Below, one piece after another: positions 43,659 through 52,331 of a DNA stretch of 54,810 bases (within the stretch, counting starts at the first letter, position 1; every line of letters begins with the position of its first letter). The position numbers and the translations under genes were made by a program. The notes under the pieces are model-generated. The model saw nothing but the letters and a program-made list of their open reading frames with translations, made no database searches and was not told the origin of the DNA. This DNA is from Maritimibacter sp. (GTDB lineage: Bacteria > Pseudomonadota > Alphaproteobacteria > Rhodobacterales > Rhodobacteraceae), in the NCBI GenBank assembly GCA_002695005.1, contig NZNT01000004.1:1-54810 (forward strand), written 5' to 3'.

Positions 43659-45466
43659 CCATCAGGACCGCATCGGACATCGCCACGCTCGAAGCGCGGG
43701 GTTTCGACACTGTCTTCCCACATCAAACCCCGTGGGACATCCTGCGCCATCAGGCCGCGACCCGGCCCGACGCGGTCGCGATCCGCTATATCCACGATGC
43801 CGCCGACCCCAGCCGTGACGAAGCCGTCACCTATGCCGATTTCGCCAGCCGTGTCATGGGGGCCGCACGGCTGTTTCGCGCGAATGGCGTGACGGCGGAG
43901 AAATCCGTGGCGATCCTCACCCAGCACACCGTATCCGCCCAGACCGCCCTGTGGGGCGCGCAGGTGGCGGGGCGGGCCTGTCCGATCAACCCGATGCTCA
44001 AACCAGATCACATCGCATCGCTGATCCGCGCGGCGGATGCCGGAGCGGTTGTCATCATGGGGGTGAACGGCGAGCTGGACTATTGGTCGGCGCTCGTGCC
44101 CGCCCTGCGGGCCGAAGGGATCGACCTGCCGATTTTCGCTTGCGACGCTGACGCGGACAGCCCCGGCGCCGATGGCGTCTTCGAGGAGCGGATCGCCCGC
44201 CCCGGCGAAGACATCGTGCCGGAAGGCGACCAGACCGCGCTCGCCGCCTTCTATCATACCGGCGGCACCACCGGCGCGCCGAAGCTCGTGCAGCACATGC
44301 GGCTGAACGAAGCGCATGTCGCCCGTTCCTGCGCGCTCATGCACGACCTTGGTCCCGAGGACGTGGTGGTGAACGGCTTTCCGCTGTTCCACGTCGCGGG
44401 GGCTTTCGTTTATGGCCTGTCCACCATCTCCGCCGGCGGCACGCTCGTCGTGCCCGGTCGGCTCGGGATGCGCAACGCGGCGTTCATGGGGTCGATCTGG
44501 CAACAGGTGGAGCGCCTTGGGATCACCGTTCTCGGTGTCGTGCCGACGATCCTCGCGACGTTGAAAGCCACGCCCGTCGACGCGGACATCTCGACGCTGA
44601 AATGGCTCCTTACCGGCGGCTCTCCCCTGCCGACCGAGCTTGCCGAGGCGGCAGAGGCGCACACGGGCGTCCCGGTGCGCAACATCCTCGGCATGACGGA
44701 ATGCGCGGGGGCCATCGCGGTGGAGCCGGTGCAGGGCTCGCGCACGCCCCTGTCCTGCGGCTTGCGCATGCCGTTCTCCGAGATCGCGATCTTTGGCGAG
44801 ACCGAGGGGGACGCGGACCCGGCCAAGCCCCTTGCACCGGGCGAAACCGGCATCGTCGCCTTGCGCGGCCCCAATGTCGCTGCGGGCTACTCCGACCCCG
44901 CACGCAATGCGGGCACGTTCCTCGATGGTGGTTGGCTCGTCTCCGGCGATCTGGGGAGGGTCGACGACGCGGGGCGGCTGTTCATCGTCGGGCGCAAGAA
45001 GGACGTGATCATCCGGGGCGCCCACAACATCGACCCACAAATGATCGAAGACGCGCTGTTGGCGCACCCGGACGTTCTCAACGCCGCTGCCGTGGGTATG
45101 CCAGATGCCTATGCCGGCGAACTCCCCGTCGCCTTCGCCGAAACCCGGGCGGGCGCGACAGTGACCGAAGCCGCGCTCATCGACTTCCTGCGCGACCGGA
45201 TCGAAGACCCGGTGGCCCTGCCGAAACGGGTCGGGATGGTCGAAGCCATGCCGCTCACGCCAGTCGGCAAGATCTTCAAGCCGACCCTGCGCGCCGAAGC
45301 GATCCGCTGGGCCATTGCGGCGGCTGGCGAGACGCTCGGTGTGAGCCCCGACGTGCGCGTGGATGACAAGCTCGCCACGACCGTCGCGGTGCCGGCGGAC
45401 AGGTTTGGTGAGATGCGCGACGCACTCGCGGGGATGCCGATCACCCTCACGGTCGTCGCGATCTGA
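43655..45466 (+). CDS. AMP-forming acyl-CoA ligase
   Basis: The 603-residue enzyme has the adenylation P loop YHTGGTTGAPK near residue 205, NILGMTECAG near residue 345, the A8 hinge SGDLGRVDDAGRLFIVGRKK near residue 430 and the catalytic Lys region TPVGKIFKP near residue 540. It would activate the acid brought in by TRAP transporter 2. It is the last gene of that operon and overlaps the MarR gene. It converges on rplA, separated by a terminator. The acid is unknown; an aromatic or medium-chain acid is plausible. Confidence 0.9.
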   Translation: MTIRTASDIATLEARGFDTVFPHQTPWDILRHQAATRPDAVAIRYIHDAADPSRDEAVTYADFASRVMGAARLFRANGVTAEKSVAILTQHTVSAQTALWGAQVAGRACPINPMLKPDHIASLIRAADAGAVVIMGVNGELDYWSALVPALRAEGIDLPIFACDADADSPGADGVFEERIARPGEDIVPEGDQTALAAFYHTGGTTGAPKLVQHMRLNEAHVARSCALMHDLGPEDVVVNGFPLFHVAGAFVYGLSTISAGGTLVVPGRLGMRNAAFMGSIWQQVERLGITVLGVVPTILATLKATPVDADISTLKWLLTGGSPLPTELAEAAEAHTGVPVRNILGMTECAGAIAVEPVQGSRTPLSCGLRMPFSEIAIFGETEGDADPAKPLAPGETGIVALRGPNVAAGYSDPARNAGTFLDGGWLVSGDLGRVDDAGRLFIVGRKKDVIIRGAHNIDPQMIEDALLAHPDVLNAAAVGMPDAYAGELPVAFAETRAGATVTEAALIDFLRDRIEDPVALPKRVGMVEAMPLTPVGKIFKPTLRAEAIRWAIAAAGETLGVSPDVRVDDKLATTVAVPADRFGEMRDALAGMPITLTVVAI

Positions 45467-45477
45467 CAGGTGCGACG

Positions 45478-45504
45478 AAAAAGGGCGGACCCGCAGGCCC
45501 GCCC
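45478..45504 (-). terminator. Rho-independent terminator after rplA
   Basis: On the minus strand GGGCGGGCC and GGTCCGCCC form a 9-bp stem with one G-U pair and a TGCG loop, followed by TTTTT. It lies 25 bases past the rplA stop. It ends the rplKA transcript, confirming that rplKA is separated from rplJL transcriptionally in this genome. Confidence 0.88.
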
Positions 45505-45528
45505 CTCTCAATTCAAATCGTGTGCGGC

Positions 45529-46227
45529 TTAGTTGCCGGTGGCGTTCTCGATGTCGATCGACACGCCCGGGCCCATCGTCGAGGAGATCGAGACCTTCTT
45601 CAGGTACGAGCCCTTCGCGCCGGCCGGCTTGGCCTTGGACACGGCGTCCACGAACGCGCGCACGTTCTCGGCCAGCTTGCCTTCGTCGAACGAGGCTTTG
45701 CCGATCCCGGCGTGGATGATCCCGGCCTTCTCGACCTTGAACTGGACCTCACCGCCCTTGGCGGCTTCCACGGCTTCCTTGATGTCCATCGTCACGGTAC
45801 CGACCTTGGGGTTCGGCATCAGGTTACGGGGACCGAGAACCTTACCCAGACGGCCGACGACCGGCATCATGTCGGGTGTGGCGATGCAGCGATCGAAGTC
45901 GATCTTGCCGCCTTGAACGGTTTCCATCAGGTCTTCGGCGCCCACGATGTCGGCGCCGGCTGCCTTGGCTTCCTCGGCCTTGTCTCCACGGGCGAAGACG
46001 GCCACGCGGACCTCTTTACCGGTGCCGTTCGGCAGCGACACCTTGCCACGGACCATCTGGTCGGCGTGGCGCGGATCGACGCCGAGGTTCATCGCGATCT
46101 CGACCGACTCGTCGAACTTGGCGGAGGCGTTGGCCTTCACCAGAGCGACCGCGTCCTCGACGGTGACGTTCATCTTGTCGGCGAACTGCTCACGGGCGGC
46201 GCGGGTGCGTTTTCCAAGCTTTGCCAT
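45529..46227 (-). CDS. rplA: 50S ribosomal protein L1
   Basis: The 232-residue protein binds 23S rRNA at the L1 stalk and helps release the E-site tRNA. The start [15 protein letters not shown] and the segment [18 protein letters not shown] near residue 130 are diagnostic. It follows rplK by one base and is followed by a terminator, not by rplJ. Confidence 0.99.
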   Translation of the reverse strand: MAKLGKRTRAAREQFADKMNVTVEDAVALVKANASAKFDESVEIAMNLGVDPRHADQMVRGKVSLPNGTGKEVRVAVFARGDKAEEAKAAGADIVGAEDLMETVQGGKIDFDRCIATPDMMPVVGRLGKVLGPRNLMPNPKVGTVTMDIKEAVEAAKGGEVQFKVEKAGIIHAGIGKASFDEGKLAENVRAFVDAVSKAKPAGAKGSYLKKVSISSTMGPGVSIDIENATGN

Positions 46228-46228
46228 C

Positions 46229-46654
46229 TTACTTCACCTCGATGCCCATGGAGCGGGCGGAGCCCAGGACGATTTTCATCGCTGCTTCGATGTCGTTGGC
46301 GTTCAGGTCTTTCATCTTCGCTTCCGCGATTTCCTTGACCTGTGCGACCGACACGGTGCCGACGGTGCCACGGCCCGGCGTGCTTGCGCCCGACTTCAGC
46401 TTCGCGGCCTTCTTCAGGAAGTAGGACGCCGGGGGCGTCTTGATGTCCATCGTGAAGGACTTGTCCTGGTAGTAGGTGATCTCGGTCGGGCAAGGCGCAC
46501 CCTGCTCCATCTCCTGCGTCTTGGCGTTGAACGCCTTGCAGAATTCCATGATGTTGATGCCACGCTGACCGAGGGCGGGACCCACCGGCGGCGAGGGGTT
46601 GGCTTGACCTGCAGGAATCTGCAGCTTCATCTTGCCAGCAAGTTTCTTGGCCAT
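46229..46654 (-). CDS. rplK: 50S ribosomal protein L11
   Basis: The 141-residue protein lies in the GTPase-associated centre. The start [18 protein letters not shown] was chosen because it is the universal L11 N terminus and has an AGGAGAGG site; an in-frame upstream extension is not L11-like. [20 protein letters not shown] near residue 24 is typical. Confidence 0.99.
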   Translation of the reverse strand: MAKKLAGKMKLQIPAGQANPSPPVGPALGQRGINIMEFCKAFNAKTQEMEQGAPCPTEITYYQDKSFTMDIKTPPASYFLKKAAKLKSGASTPGRGTVGTVSVAQVKEIAEAKMKDLNANDIEAAMKIVLGSARSMGIEVK

Positions 46655-46881
46655 CTGGCCTCTCCTTATTCCAACAGCCTCCCGACGCGTCGCGAGGCCT
46701 TTGTTGCCGTGGTCAGGTCCGGACGTCGCGACGCCCTCGCCTCCCACAAAAGATGAACAGGGCACGCGCGAGGCTGCCCTGAACGGGGCGGAAATACCGC
46801 CTCGTCCCGCCAATGGCAAGGGATTCGTTTGCAGCCCGCGCCCGCCGCCCTATCCTGCCGACCGAACGCGGAGGCCACGGT

Positions 46882-47505
46882 ATGATGATTACCGACATCG
46901 AGGACTACTTCACCCGGGGCTGCGGGCGCTGCGACCGGTTCGACACGCCGGATTGCTCGATCCAGCAGTGGAAGAGGGGCCAGAACACGCTGCGCGAGAT
47001 CTGCCTCGACATGGGCCTGTCCGAGCATGTGAAATGGGCGCATCCCGTCTACATGCACGCTGGCCGCAACATCGCTCTGATGGGCGCTTTTCGCGGCGAC
47101 TTCCGGTTCACCTTCATGAACGGTGTTTTGCTCAAAGACCCCGAGGGCGTGCTGAAGCCCGCCGGGCCGAATTCGCAGGTCCGGAACGTCCTCTTCTTCA
47201 CCTCCAACGACGACCCCGCCCAGATGGAGCCGATCATCCGCGCCTACCTCGCCGAGCTGATGGAGTACGCCGAACGCGGCGTGAAGCCCCCCAAGGTCGT
47301 GCGCGAGGTCGAGATACCCGAGGAACTGACCGAAGCGCTCGACGCCGACCCGGAGCTCGCCGAAGCCTTCGCCGCCCTCACGCCGGGGCGCCAGAAAAGC
47401 TATACCTTCAACCTTAACCAAGCCAAGAAGCCGGAGACCCGCTTCGCGCGGATCGAGAAGTTCCGCGACAAGATCTTCGCAGGCAAGGGCGCGATGGACC
47501 GCTAG
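46882..47505 (+). CDS. YdeI/OmdA-like protein (DUF1801 family)
   Basis: The 207-residue protein has the DUF1801 core (HVKWAHPVYMHAGRNIALMGAFRG near residue 55) and a C-terminal OmdA-like helix region with TPGRQKSYTFNLNQAKKPETR near residue 170. Its N terminus has clustered Cys residues (CGRCDRF, PDC). YdeI in enterics has been linked to bacteriocin or stress protection, but the molecular role is unclear. ATG 46882 was chosen because it follows a good GGAGG site. It is convergent with the serine hydrolase, with stops one base apart. Confidence 0.75.
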   Translation: MMITDIEDYFTRGCGRCDRFDTPDCSIQQWKRGQNTLREICLDMGLSEHVKWAHPVYMHAGRNIALMGAFRGDFRFTFMNGVLLKDPEGVLKPAGPNSQVRNVLFFTSNDDPAQMEPIIRAYLAELMEYAERGVKPPKVVREVEIPEELTEALDADPELAEAFAALTPGRQKSYTFNLNQAKKPETRFARIEKFRDKIFAGKGAMDR

Positions 47506-47506
47506 C

Positions 47507-48454
47507 TCAACGTCCGGACAGCAGGCTGAAGGCCCAGTCGGTATCCGCGTCTTCCTCGCCGGCCAGAACCACCGCGATGTCGCCCGTAGTCCGGTCCATC
47601 ACAACGTCCGAGGAAAAGCCAAGGTCGCCACCGGAATGACCCACCCAGTCACCCGAGACGACGATACCCATGCCATAGTCTTCGCCGATCGGGTCTATCA
47701 GCATCTGCGCGCGCATCGCGTCCGACAGGAGGCGTTCGGAGCCGAACAACGCGTCGTAGAAGGCCACGAGATCGCGCGCGGAGGCGAGCACACCGCCATC
47801 CCCGAACCCTTGATGTGCGTAGTAGTCCCGGACATGGCTCCGTCCCGCATGGCCGCGGGGAAATCCCTCCGGCAGCGCGCGTGACCCGGCCACGAAACTG
47901 TCGAGCATTCCTGCGGGTGCAAAGACCTCGCGCGCCATGACCTCGGCGTAACTGTCACCGCTCAGGGTCTCCAGCACGATCCCGAGGATCAGGTAATTGG
48001 TGTTCGAGTAATCGAAATCGGTGCCGGGCGCGAAAATCGCTGCTTCCGGCAGGGCATAGGTGAGGGCCACTTCGGGCTTCTGGACCCGATCCGGATCGTC
48101 GCGGGCATCCTCGACGTAATCGGGCCAGTAATACTCACCCAGCCCGCTGGTCATGGTCAGAAGATGGCGGATCGTCACCCCGTCCAGACCGTCGAGATCG
48201 GGCCAGTCGTGGTCGATGGTGGTGACGGGATCATCGAGATCCAGATCTCCCCGTTCGACCAGCCGCAGCACCGCTACCGCCGTCATGGTCTTCCCGACCG
48301 ATGCGACGGCAAAAGGGGTGCGCTCGTCTACTCCGTCACCCGATACGTCCAACACAGGCTCCCCGCCGATATGCGCATACCGCACCCAGGGCGTCTCATG
48401 CGCCCAAAGACCCTGCGGCAGCAGGAGCAACGCCAAAAGCCACGCACCACGCAA
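47507..48454 (-). CDS. Serine hydrolase, beta-lactamase class C / penicillin-binding type
   Basis: The 315-residue protein contains the SxxK motif ASVGKT (Ser52, Lys55 with this start), a YSN motif in the middle and HSGG near the end, all in the order of class C beta-lactamase-like hydrolases. A signal peptide RGAWLLALLLLPQGLWA begins directly at the TTG start at 48454, which follows a strong GGGAGGGG site. The ATG at 48496 has no such site, and its first 14 codons are the nusG terminator stem. Esterase, peptidase or lactamase activity cannot be told apart by sequence alone. Confidence 0.82.
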   Translation of the reverse strand: MRGAWLLALLLLPQGLWAHETPWVRYAHIGGEPVLDVSGDGVDERTPFAVASVGKTMTAVAVLRLVERGDLDLDDPVTTIDHDWPDLDGLDGVTIRHLLTMTSGLGEYYWPDYVEDARDDPDRVQKPEVALTYALPEAAIFAPGTDFDYSNTNYLILGIVLETLSGDSYAEVMAREVFAPAGMLDSFVAGSRALPEGFPRGHAGRSHVRDYYAHQGFGDGGVLASARDLVAFYDALFGSERLLSDAMRAQMLIDPIGEDYGMGIVVSGDWVGHSGGDLGFSSDVVMDRTTGDIAVVLAGEEDADTDWAFSLLSGR

Positions 48455-48491
48455 AAGAAAACCCCTCCCGGACCCACGTCCCGAAGGGGTT
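48452..48491 (-). terminator. Rho-independent terminator after nusG, overlapping the next gene
   Basis: On the minus strand a 14-position stem (AACCCCTTCGGGAC with GTCCGGGAGGGGTT, one G-G mismatch, GTGG loop) is followed by TTCTTTTG. It starts 35 bases past the nusG stop. Its descending arm contains the GGGAGG that serves the serine hydrolase TTG start, so terminator and ribosome binding site share bases. Confidence 0.85.
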
Positions 48492-48525
48492 AGCATGTTT
48501 TCGCGAAGACGCGTGAGCAGCTTGT

Positions 48526-49059
48526 TCAGTTCTGCTTGGAGACCTGCGTGTATTCCAGCTCGACCGGCGTGGCGCGGCCGAAGATGGAGACCGAGACCTT
48601 TAGGCGCTGGTTGTCCTCGTCCACGCCCTCGACCATGCCGTCGAAGCCCTCGAACGGGCCGTCGGTGACATTGACCTTTTCGCCGATCTCGAAGGTGATC
48701 AGGGTGCGCGGCGCTTCCACGCCTTCCTCGACACGGCCAAGGATCGCCTCGACCTCCGCATCGCGCATCGGCATCGGGCGGCCCTGCGGACCGAGGAAGC
48801 CGGTGACGCGGTTGATCGAGTTGATGAGGTGATAGCCCTCGTCGGACATTTCCATGTGGACGAGCACATAGCCCGGCATGAAGCGGCGCTCGGTCGGGAC
48901 TTTCTTGCCCCGGCGCACTTCGATCACTTCTTCGGTCGGAACCAGAACCTCGTCGATCTCTTCACCGAGATCGGCGTCGACCACGGCAGTCCTGATCTGC
49001 TCGGCGATCTTCTTCTCGAAGTTCGAGAGAACGCTCACCGAATACCACCGTTTCGCCAT
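48526..49059 (-). CDS. nusG: Transcription termination/antitermination protein NusG
   Basis: The 177-residue protein has the NGN domain start MAKRWYSVSVLSNFEKK and a C-terminal KOW domain with NVTDGPFEGFDGMVEGV near residue 125. NusG couples RNA polymerase to Rho or to the ribosome. The start matches the family; an upstream in-frame stretch does not. An intrinsic-terminator-like hairpin lies between secE and this gene. Confidence 0.98.
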   Translation of the reverse strand: MAKRWYSVSVLSNFEKKIAEQIRTAVVDADLGEEIDEVLVPTEEVIEVRRGKKVPTERRFMPGYVLVHMEMSDEGYHLINSINRVTGFLGPQGRPMPMRDAEVEAILGRVEEGVEAPRTLITFEIGEKVNVTDGPFEGFDGMVEGVDEDNQRLKVSVSIFGRATPVELEYTQVSKQN

Positions 49060-49120
49060 CGTGCTTGTCCTGTTCCTGCGGGCGACGGACGCCGCCCTTT
49101 TCAACTTTTGCCCCGGGGGT

Positions 49121-49155
49121 AAAAAACGGGCGTGCAATTCGAATCATTGCACGCC
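49121..49155 (-). terminator. Intrinsic terminator-like hairpin between secE and nusG
   Basis: A perfect 9-bp stem (GGCGTGCAA at 49129-49137 and TTGCACGCC at 49147-49155) is followed on the minus strand by CGTTTTTT. It lies 101 bases past the secE stop and 61 bases before nusG. It would end or attenuate secE transcripts before nusG. Confidence 0.8.
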
Positions 49156-49255
49156 TGCGGGGAATGGTCGCTCATCTACCGCCGTGCGCGGGGTTTTTCA
49201 AGCCTCGCCGCACCGGGCCCGGTCGGGGCCGCACTGCGGCCCGCCTTCGGCGTTG

Positions 49256-49453
49256 TCAGCCGAAGACGCCGAGGATGCCGGTCAGACCGCTGCGGATCGC
49301 AAGATCGACGAGCGAGAAGAACACGGCCACCAGCGCGGTAAGCGCGATGACCATCCCGGAGGTCAGCATGACTTCGCGGCGCGTGGGCCATGTGACCTTC
49401 GACACCTCCGAGCGAACCTGCTGGATGAACTGGAACGGGTTGGTCCTGGCCAT
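49256..49453 (-). CDS. secE: Preprotein translocase subunit SecE
   Basis: The 65-residue inner-membrane protein has the conserved QVRSEVSKVTWPTRREVM amphipathic segment near residue 10, followed by one membrane helix (GMVIALTALVAVFFSLVDLA). It is the short, single-helix SecE form and stabilises SecY. Start 49453 has MARTNPFQF, the usual alphaproteobacterial start. It lies downstream of an unknown membrane gene. Confidence 0.97.
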   Translation of the reverse strand: MARTNPFQFIQQVRSEVSKVTWPTRREVMLTSGMVIALTALVAVFFSLVDLAIRSGLTGILGVFG

Positions 49454-49546
49454 GAGTTTCCCTTCTCGCGTAACCAAGGCGGCAGATACGCCACGCGGCG
49501 GGGGTTTTCAACCCGCGTCTCACCGCAACGCGCGCGCCGGGCAGGA

Positions 49547-51199
49547 TCAGCGCAGGGCGCGGGCCTGTTCTGCGAAGCGGTCGAATGGGTCGGCTTTCAT
49601 CCGGTCGCACATGTCCACGTTGACCGCCATCGGGCTTGCAGGCTTGCCCCGGCCTCCCGATTTCACCCAGGCGCGGCTGCCGGAAAGGCGCGCCCCGATC
49701 CGGGCCGCCGGATCGGCGGTGAGCGGCGGCTCCGCACCATGAGGACGGGCCTGCGCCTCAGCGACACGACGTCCGCCCCGCAGCCGCAACAGGATCGTCA
49801 TCGCCATCAGGATACCGGCCAGCGTGTAGAACACCATCGGTTCGGCGAAGGGCACGATCCCCTCGACAGGCAGGCTTACCATCTGCGCACCGGGGCCGGT
49901 GAGGTATCCGCAGGCCGCCAGGATCGCGGCAAGACCGAACAGGAAGCGCACAGGCCTCCCCCGCTTCGCGGCGACCTGCGCAGGTTTTTTGGGCGCCCGC
50001 ACAGGCTCGATCTCCTCGGGCGCCGTATCAGGTGCCATGCGGCCGGCTGCCCGGATGGCCGACTGCATTTTCATGAAACGCACGGCGATGATGAGGACCG
50101 ACAAAGGCAAGACAACGAAAAGCGCCGCGATCGGCAGAACGGTGACCAGCGCGGCAAGGTCGGAATTGCCGCGCCCCGCCAACACGAGCGCCAGCGTCAC
50201 CGCGCCAAGCATAAGCCCCCCGCCGCCAAAGATCGTGCGCCGAACCGCCTTGCGAAACCGTTTGCGCGCCACGTCTGCGAGCCGGGCCGCACGCGTGTGC
50301 TGCGCCTTGGGCGTGGGTGCGGCCTCTGGCGCGGCAACGGGCGGCGGCGCATTGCGAAGCGCGATCCGGCCCAGCGGGCTGTCTGGCGCGATATCCTTGG
50401 ACAGCTCCACGTCGCGCGACCTGGCCTTGAACGTATAGTCGTAGTCCATCGCCTTGTTCGCGCCGGCGGGCGCCTGCACCTGCACGGCCTTGCGCGGATC
50501 GATGGCCCGCGACGCCGCGCTCGGCTTGCGGCCCCAGCCGAACATGCGCTTGGCCAGCCCCAGAAGCGCGATGGCCAACGCCGCCGCCCAGAAATTCTTG
50601 CGCGCGCTCTCGGGCGCACCCTGCGCTGCCAGCGCGACCTCGCGCCCTTCGAGGAAAGGGTCGAGGTAGAAGAAATCGTCGGCCTTGCGCAGCCCCTGCT
50701 CTGCGATGGCGTCGGACACCATCGCCGACATCGACTCGCCGGTGCTCGCAAAACCGCCGAAGCGGAACACGGGGACATCGCCCTGATAGGCGGCGATGAA
50801 GTCGTCGATATTGTCGATGAAATGGTCCCGCTCACGCGCGGTGAACACGATGGCCGCGCGTACGGTGCGCGAAGCCGGGTCGTCGCCCACACCGAACACC
50901 ATGTAAAGATAGCGTTCCGAGGTCTTCACGCCGTTCGTGCGCTTGGTCAGGGTGTAATTGTAGTCGGTGTTGATCCAGCCGACGACATTCACCTCGCGGG
51001 CCGGGCCGATATGCACTTCCTCATCGAACAGGGCGAGATCCACCGGATCGGGCGCGCCCAGTTCGAGCGCCACGCCGCGCGCGGCCTCGGCCTCCATCTC
51101 GTGAGAATAGACTTCCTGGCCCAGGTACGCGACGCCGCCCGCGATCGGCACATAGGCCCACCACGGCAACATGAAGAAGAGGATAATCAGCCTTTGCAC
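49547..51199 (-). CDS. Membrane protein of unknown function (550 residues)
   Basis: The product has an N-terminal hydrophobic segment (about residues 3-27), then a long soluble domain (about 30-200), then a membrane segment near 205-222, a Pro/Ala-rich linker near 290-310, and four more hydrophobic segments between about 325 and 485. The soluble part contains WINTDYNYTLTKRTNG and YLYMVFGVGDD. No family was recognised. It sits between tRNA-Trp and secE, an unusual place. Base composition appears like its neighbours. Confidence 0.8.
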   Translation of the reverse strand: MQRLIILFFMLPWWAYVPIAGGVAYLGQEVYSHEMEAEAARGVALELGAPDPVDLALFDEEVHIGPAREVNVVGWINTDYNYTLTKRTNGVKTSERYLYMVFGVGDDPASRTVRAAIVFTARERDHFIDNIDDFIAAYQGDVPVFRFGGFASTGESMSAMVSDAIAEQGLRKADDFFYLDPFLEGREVALAAQGAPESARKNFWAAALAIALLGLAKRMFGWGRKPSAASRAIDPRKAVQVQAPAGANKAMDYDYTFKARSRDVELSKDIAPDSPLGRIALRNAPPPVAAPEAAPTPKAQHTRAARLADVARKRFRKAVRRTIFGGGGLMLGAVTLALVLAGRGNSDLAALVTVLPIAALFVVLPLSVLIIAVRFMKMQSAIRAAGRMAPDTAPEEIEPVRAPKKPAQVAAKRGRPVRFLFGLAAILAACGYLTGPGAQMVSLPVEGIVPFAEPMVFYTLAGILMAMTILLRLRGGRRVAEAQARPHGAEPPLTADPAARIGARLSGSRAWVKSGGRGKPASPMAVNVDMCDRMKADPFDRFAEQARALR

Positions 51200-51320
51200 A
51201 ACCTACCCCGGAGCAAACATCGCAGGGTCATATTTCACAGGACAATTCGGGCGGCTTTGGGGCGCTGTCGGGGTAAAATGCGGGGAACGAGGGCGGCACG
51301 GTATGGCTAACCGGCGGGTC

Positions 51321-51396
51321 TGGCAGGGGCAGCAGGGCTCGAACCCGCGACCTACGGTTTTGGAGACCGTCGCTCTACCAACTGAGCTATACCCCT
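51321..51396 (-). tRNA. tRNA-Trp (anticodon CCA)
   Basis: The minus strand folds as a 76-base tRNA beginning AGGGGTATAGCTCAG and ending TGCCCCTG-CCA, with CCA encoded. The acceptor stem has one G-T pair. The anticodon stem ACGGT/ACCGT encloses CTCCAAA, giving anticodon CCA. The T loop GTTCGAGCC is normal. tRNA-Trp near secE and tuf is the common arrangement. Confidence 0.98.
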
Positions 51397-51491
51397 AGGA
51401 CCGGCCCGGGAGATACGCCATGCGCCGGTTCGTTTCAAGGGCAATATGCCCCGTCCTTGGCGGCTTTCGCCCTGCGTGCTAATCGCGGTCC

Positions 51492-52328
51492 ATGACAGCG
51501 CGCGATTTTTCGATTTTCGACGACAGCCCGTGGTTCCCGGGCGGCCCCGACCGGCTTGGACACGCGCGCGCCGTGCCCACGATGCTGGCCCATGAAGAGG
51601 AGCTTTTGCTCCACTGGCTGACCGCCGAATGGGCGCGCGGCGACGGTGCCGTGGTGGACCTTGGCTGTTTTGCGGGCGGCTCGACCGCCCGTCTGGCCGA
51701 GGGGCAAAAAACGGCGGGTCACACCGCCCCGATCCACGCCTGGGACAGGTTCGGCGCGGACGAGGCGACCAAGCGCCGCTGGCTCTACCCGGCAGGGGTC
51801 GCACCGTTCGAGGGCCAAGACCTCCTGCCCGCTGCGACCGCGTTCCTCGCCCCCTGGGCCGACCGCGTCACGCTGCACCAGGGCGACCTGCGGGAGGAGG
51901 GCTGGGACGGCGGCCCCATCGAAGTGCTGGTCATCGACGCATCCAAGTCCACCCAGACGCTCGACGCCATTGCGCGGAGTTTCTATCCGGCGCTGCGCCC
52001 CGGCGCGGTCATCGTCCAGTGCGGGGCGCTCCACTGGCGCGAACCGTGGGTGGTCGCGCAGATGACGCTCCTGCGCGACTGGGTGACGCCCGTCGCTCAT
52101 GCCCACGACACCACGCTTGTTTATGGCGTGACCCGTGCCATGGACGATTTCGCTGTGCGCGAAGGGTTGACGACCGGCCTCAGGGATTCGGCGCTCACAG
52201 CCATCCTGAAGTCGGCCCGACCCGTCTATGACGACTTCGCCCTGACCGAACATCTGGACACGGCGCTCGCCGGGATCGCCCGCTCCCCGGGTATCCGCAC
52301 GGCGTGGAAGATGGTGCCGGACGCCTGA
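51492..52328 (+). CDS. Class I SAM-dependent methyltransferase-like protein
   Basis: The 278-residue protein has a motif I-like VVDLGCFAGGST near residue 54, followed by IHAWDRFG near residue 80 and IEVLVIDASKS near residue 140 in the motif II region. This suggests a Rossmann methyltransferase fold. The acceptor is unknown. It diverges from tRNA-Trp and converges on the MAPEG gene, with stops four bases apart. Confidence 0.7.
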   Translation: MTARDFSIFDDSPWFPGGPDRLGHARAVPTMLAHEEELLLHWLTAEWARGDGAVVDLGCFAGGSTARLAEGQKTAGHTAPIHAWDRFGADEATKRRWLYPAGVAPFEGQDLLPAATAFLAPWADRVTLHQGDLREEGWDGGPIEVLVIDASKSTQTLDAIARSFYPALRPGAVIVQCGALHWREPWVVAQMTLLRDWVTPVAHAHDTTLVYGVTRAMDDFAVREGLTTGLRDSALTAILKSARPVYDDFALTEHLDTALAGIARSPGIRTAWKMVPDA

Positions 52329-52331
52329 GCC

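Noticed and set aside
47507-48454. True beta-lactamase resistance gene
   Set aside because: The motifs are shared with esterases and D,D-peptidases, and nothing in the context supports a resistance role.
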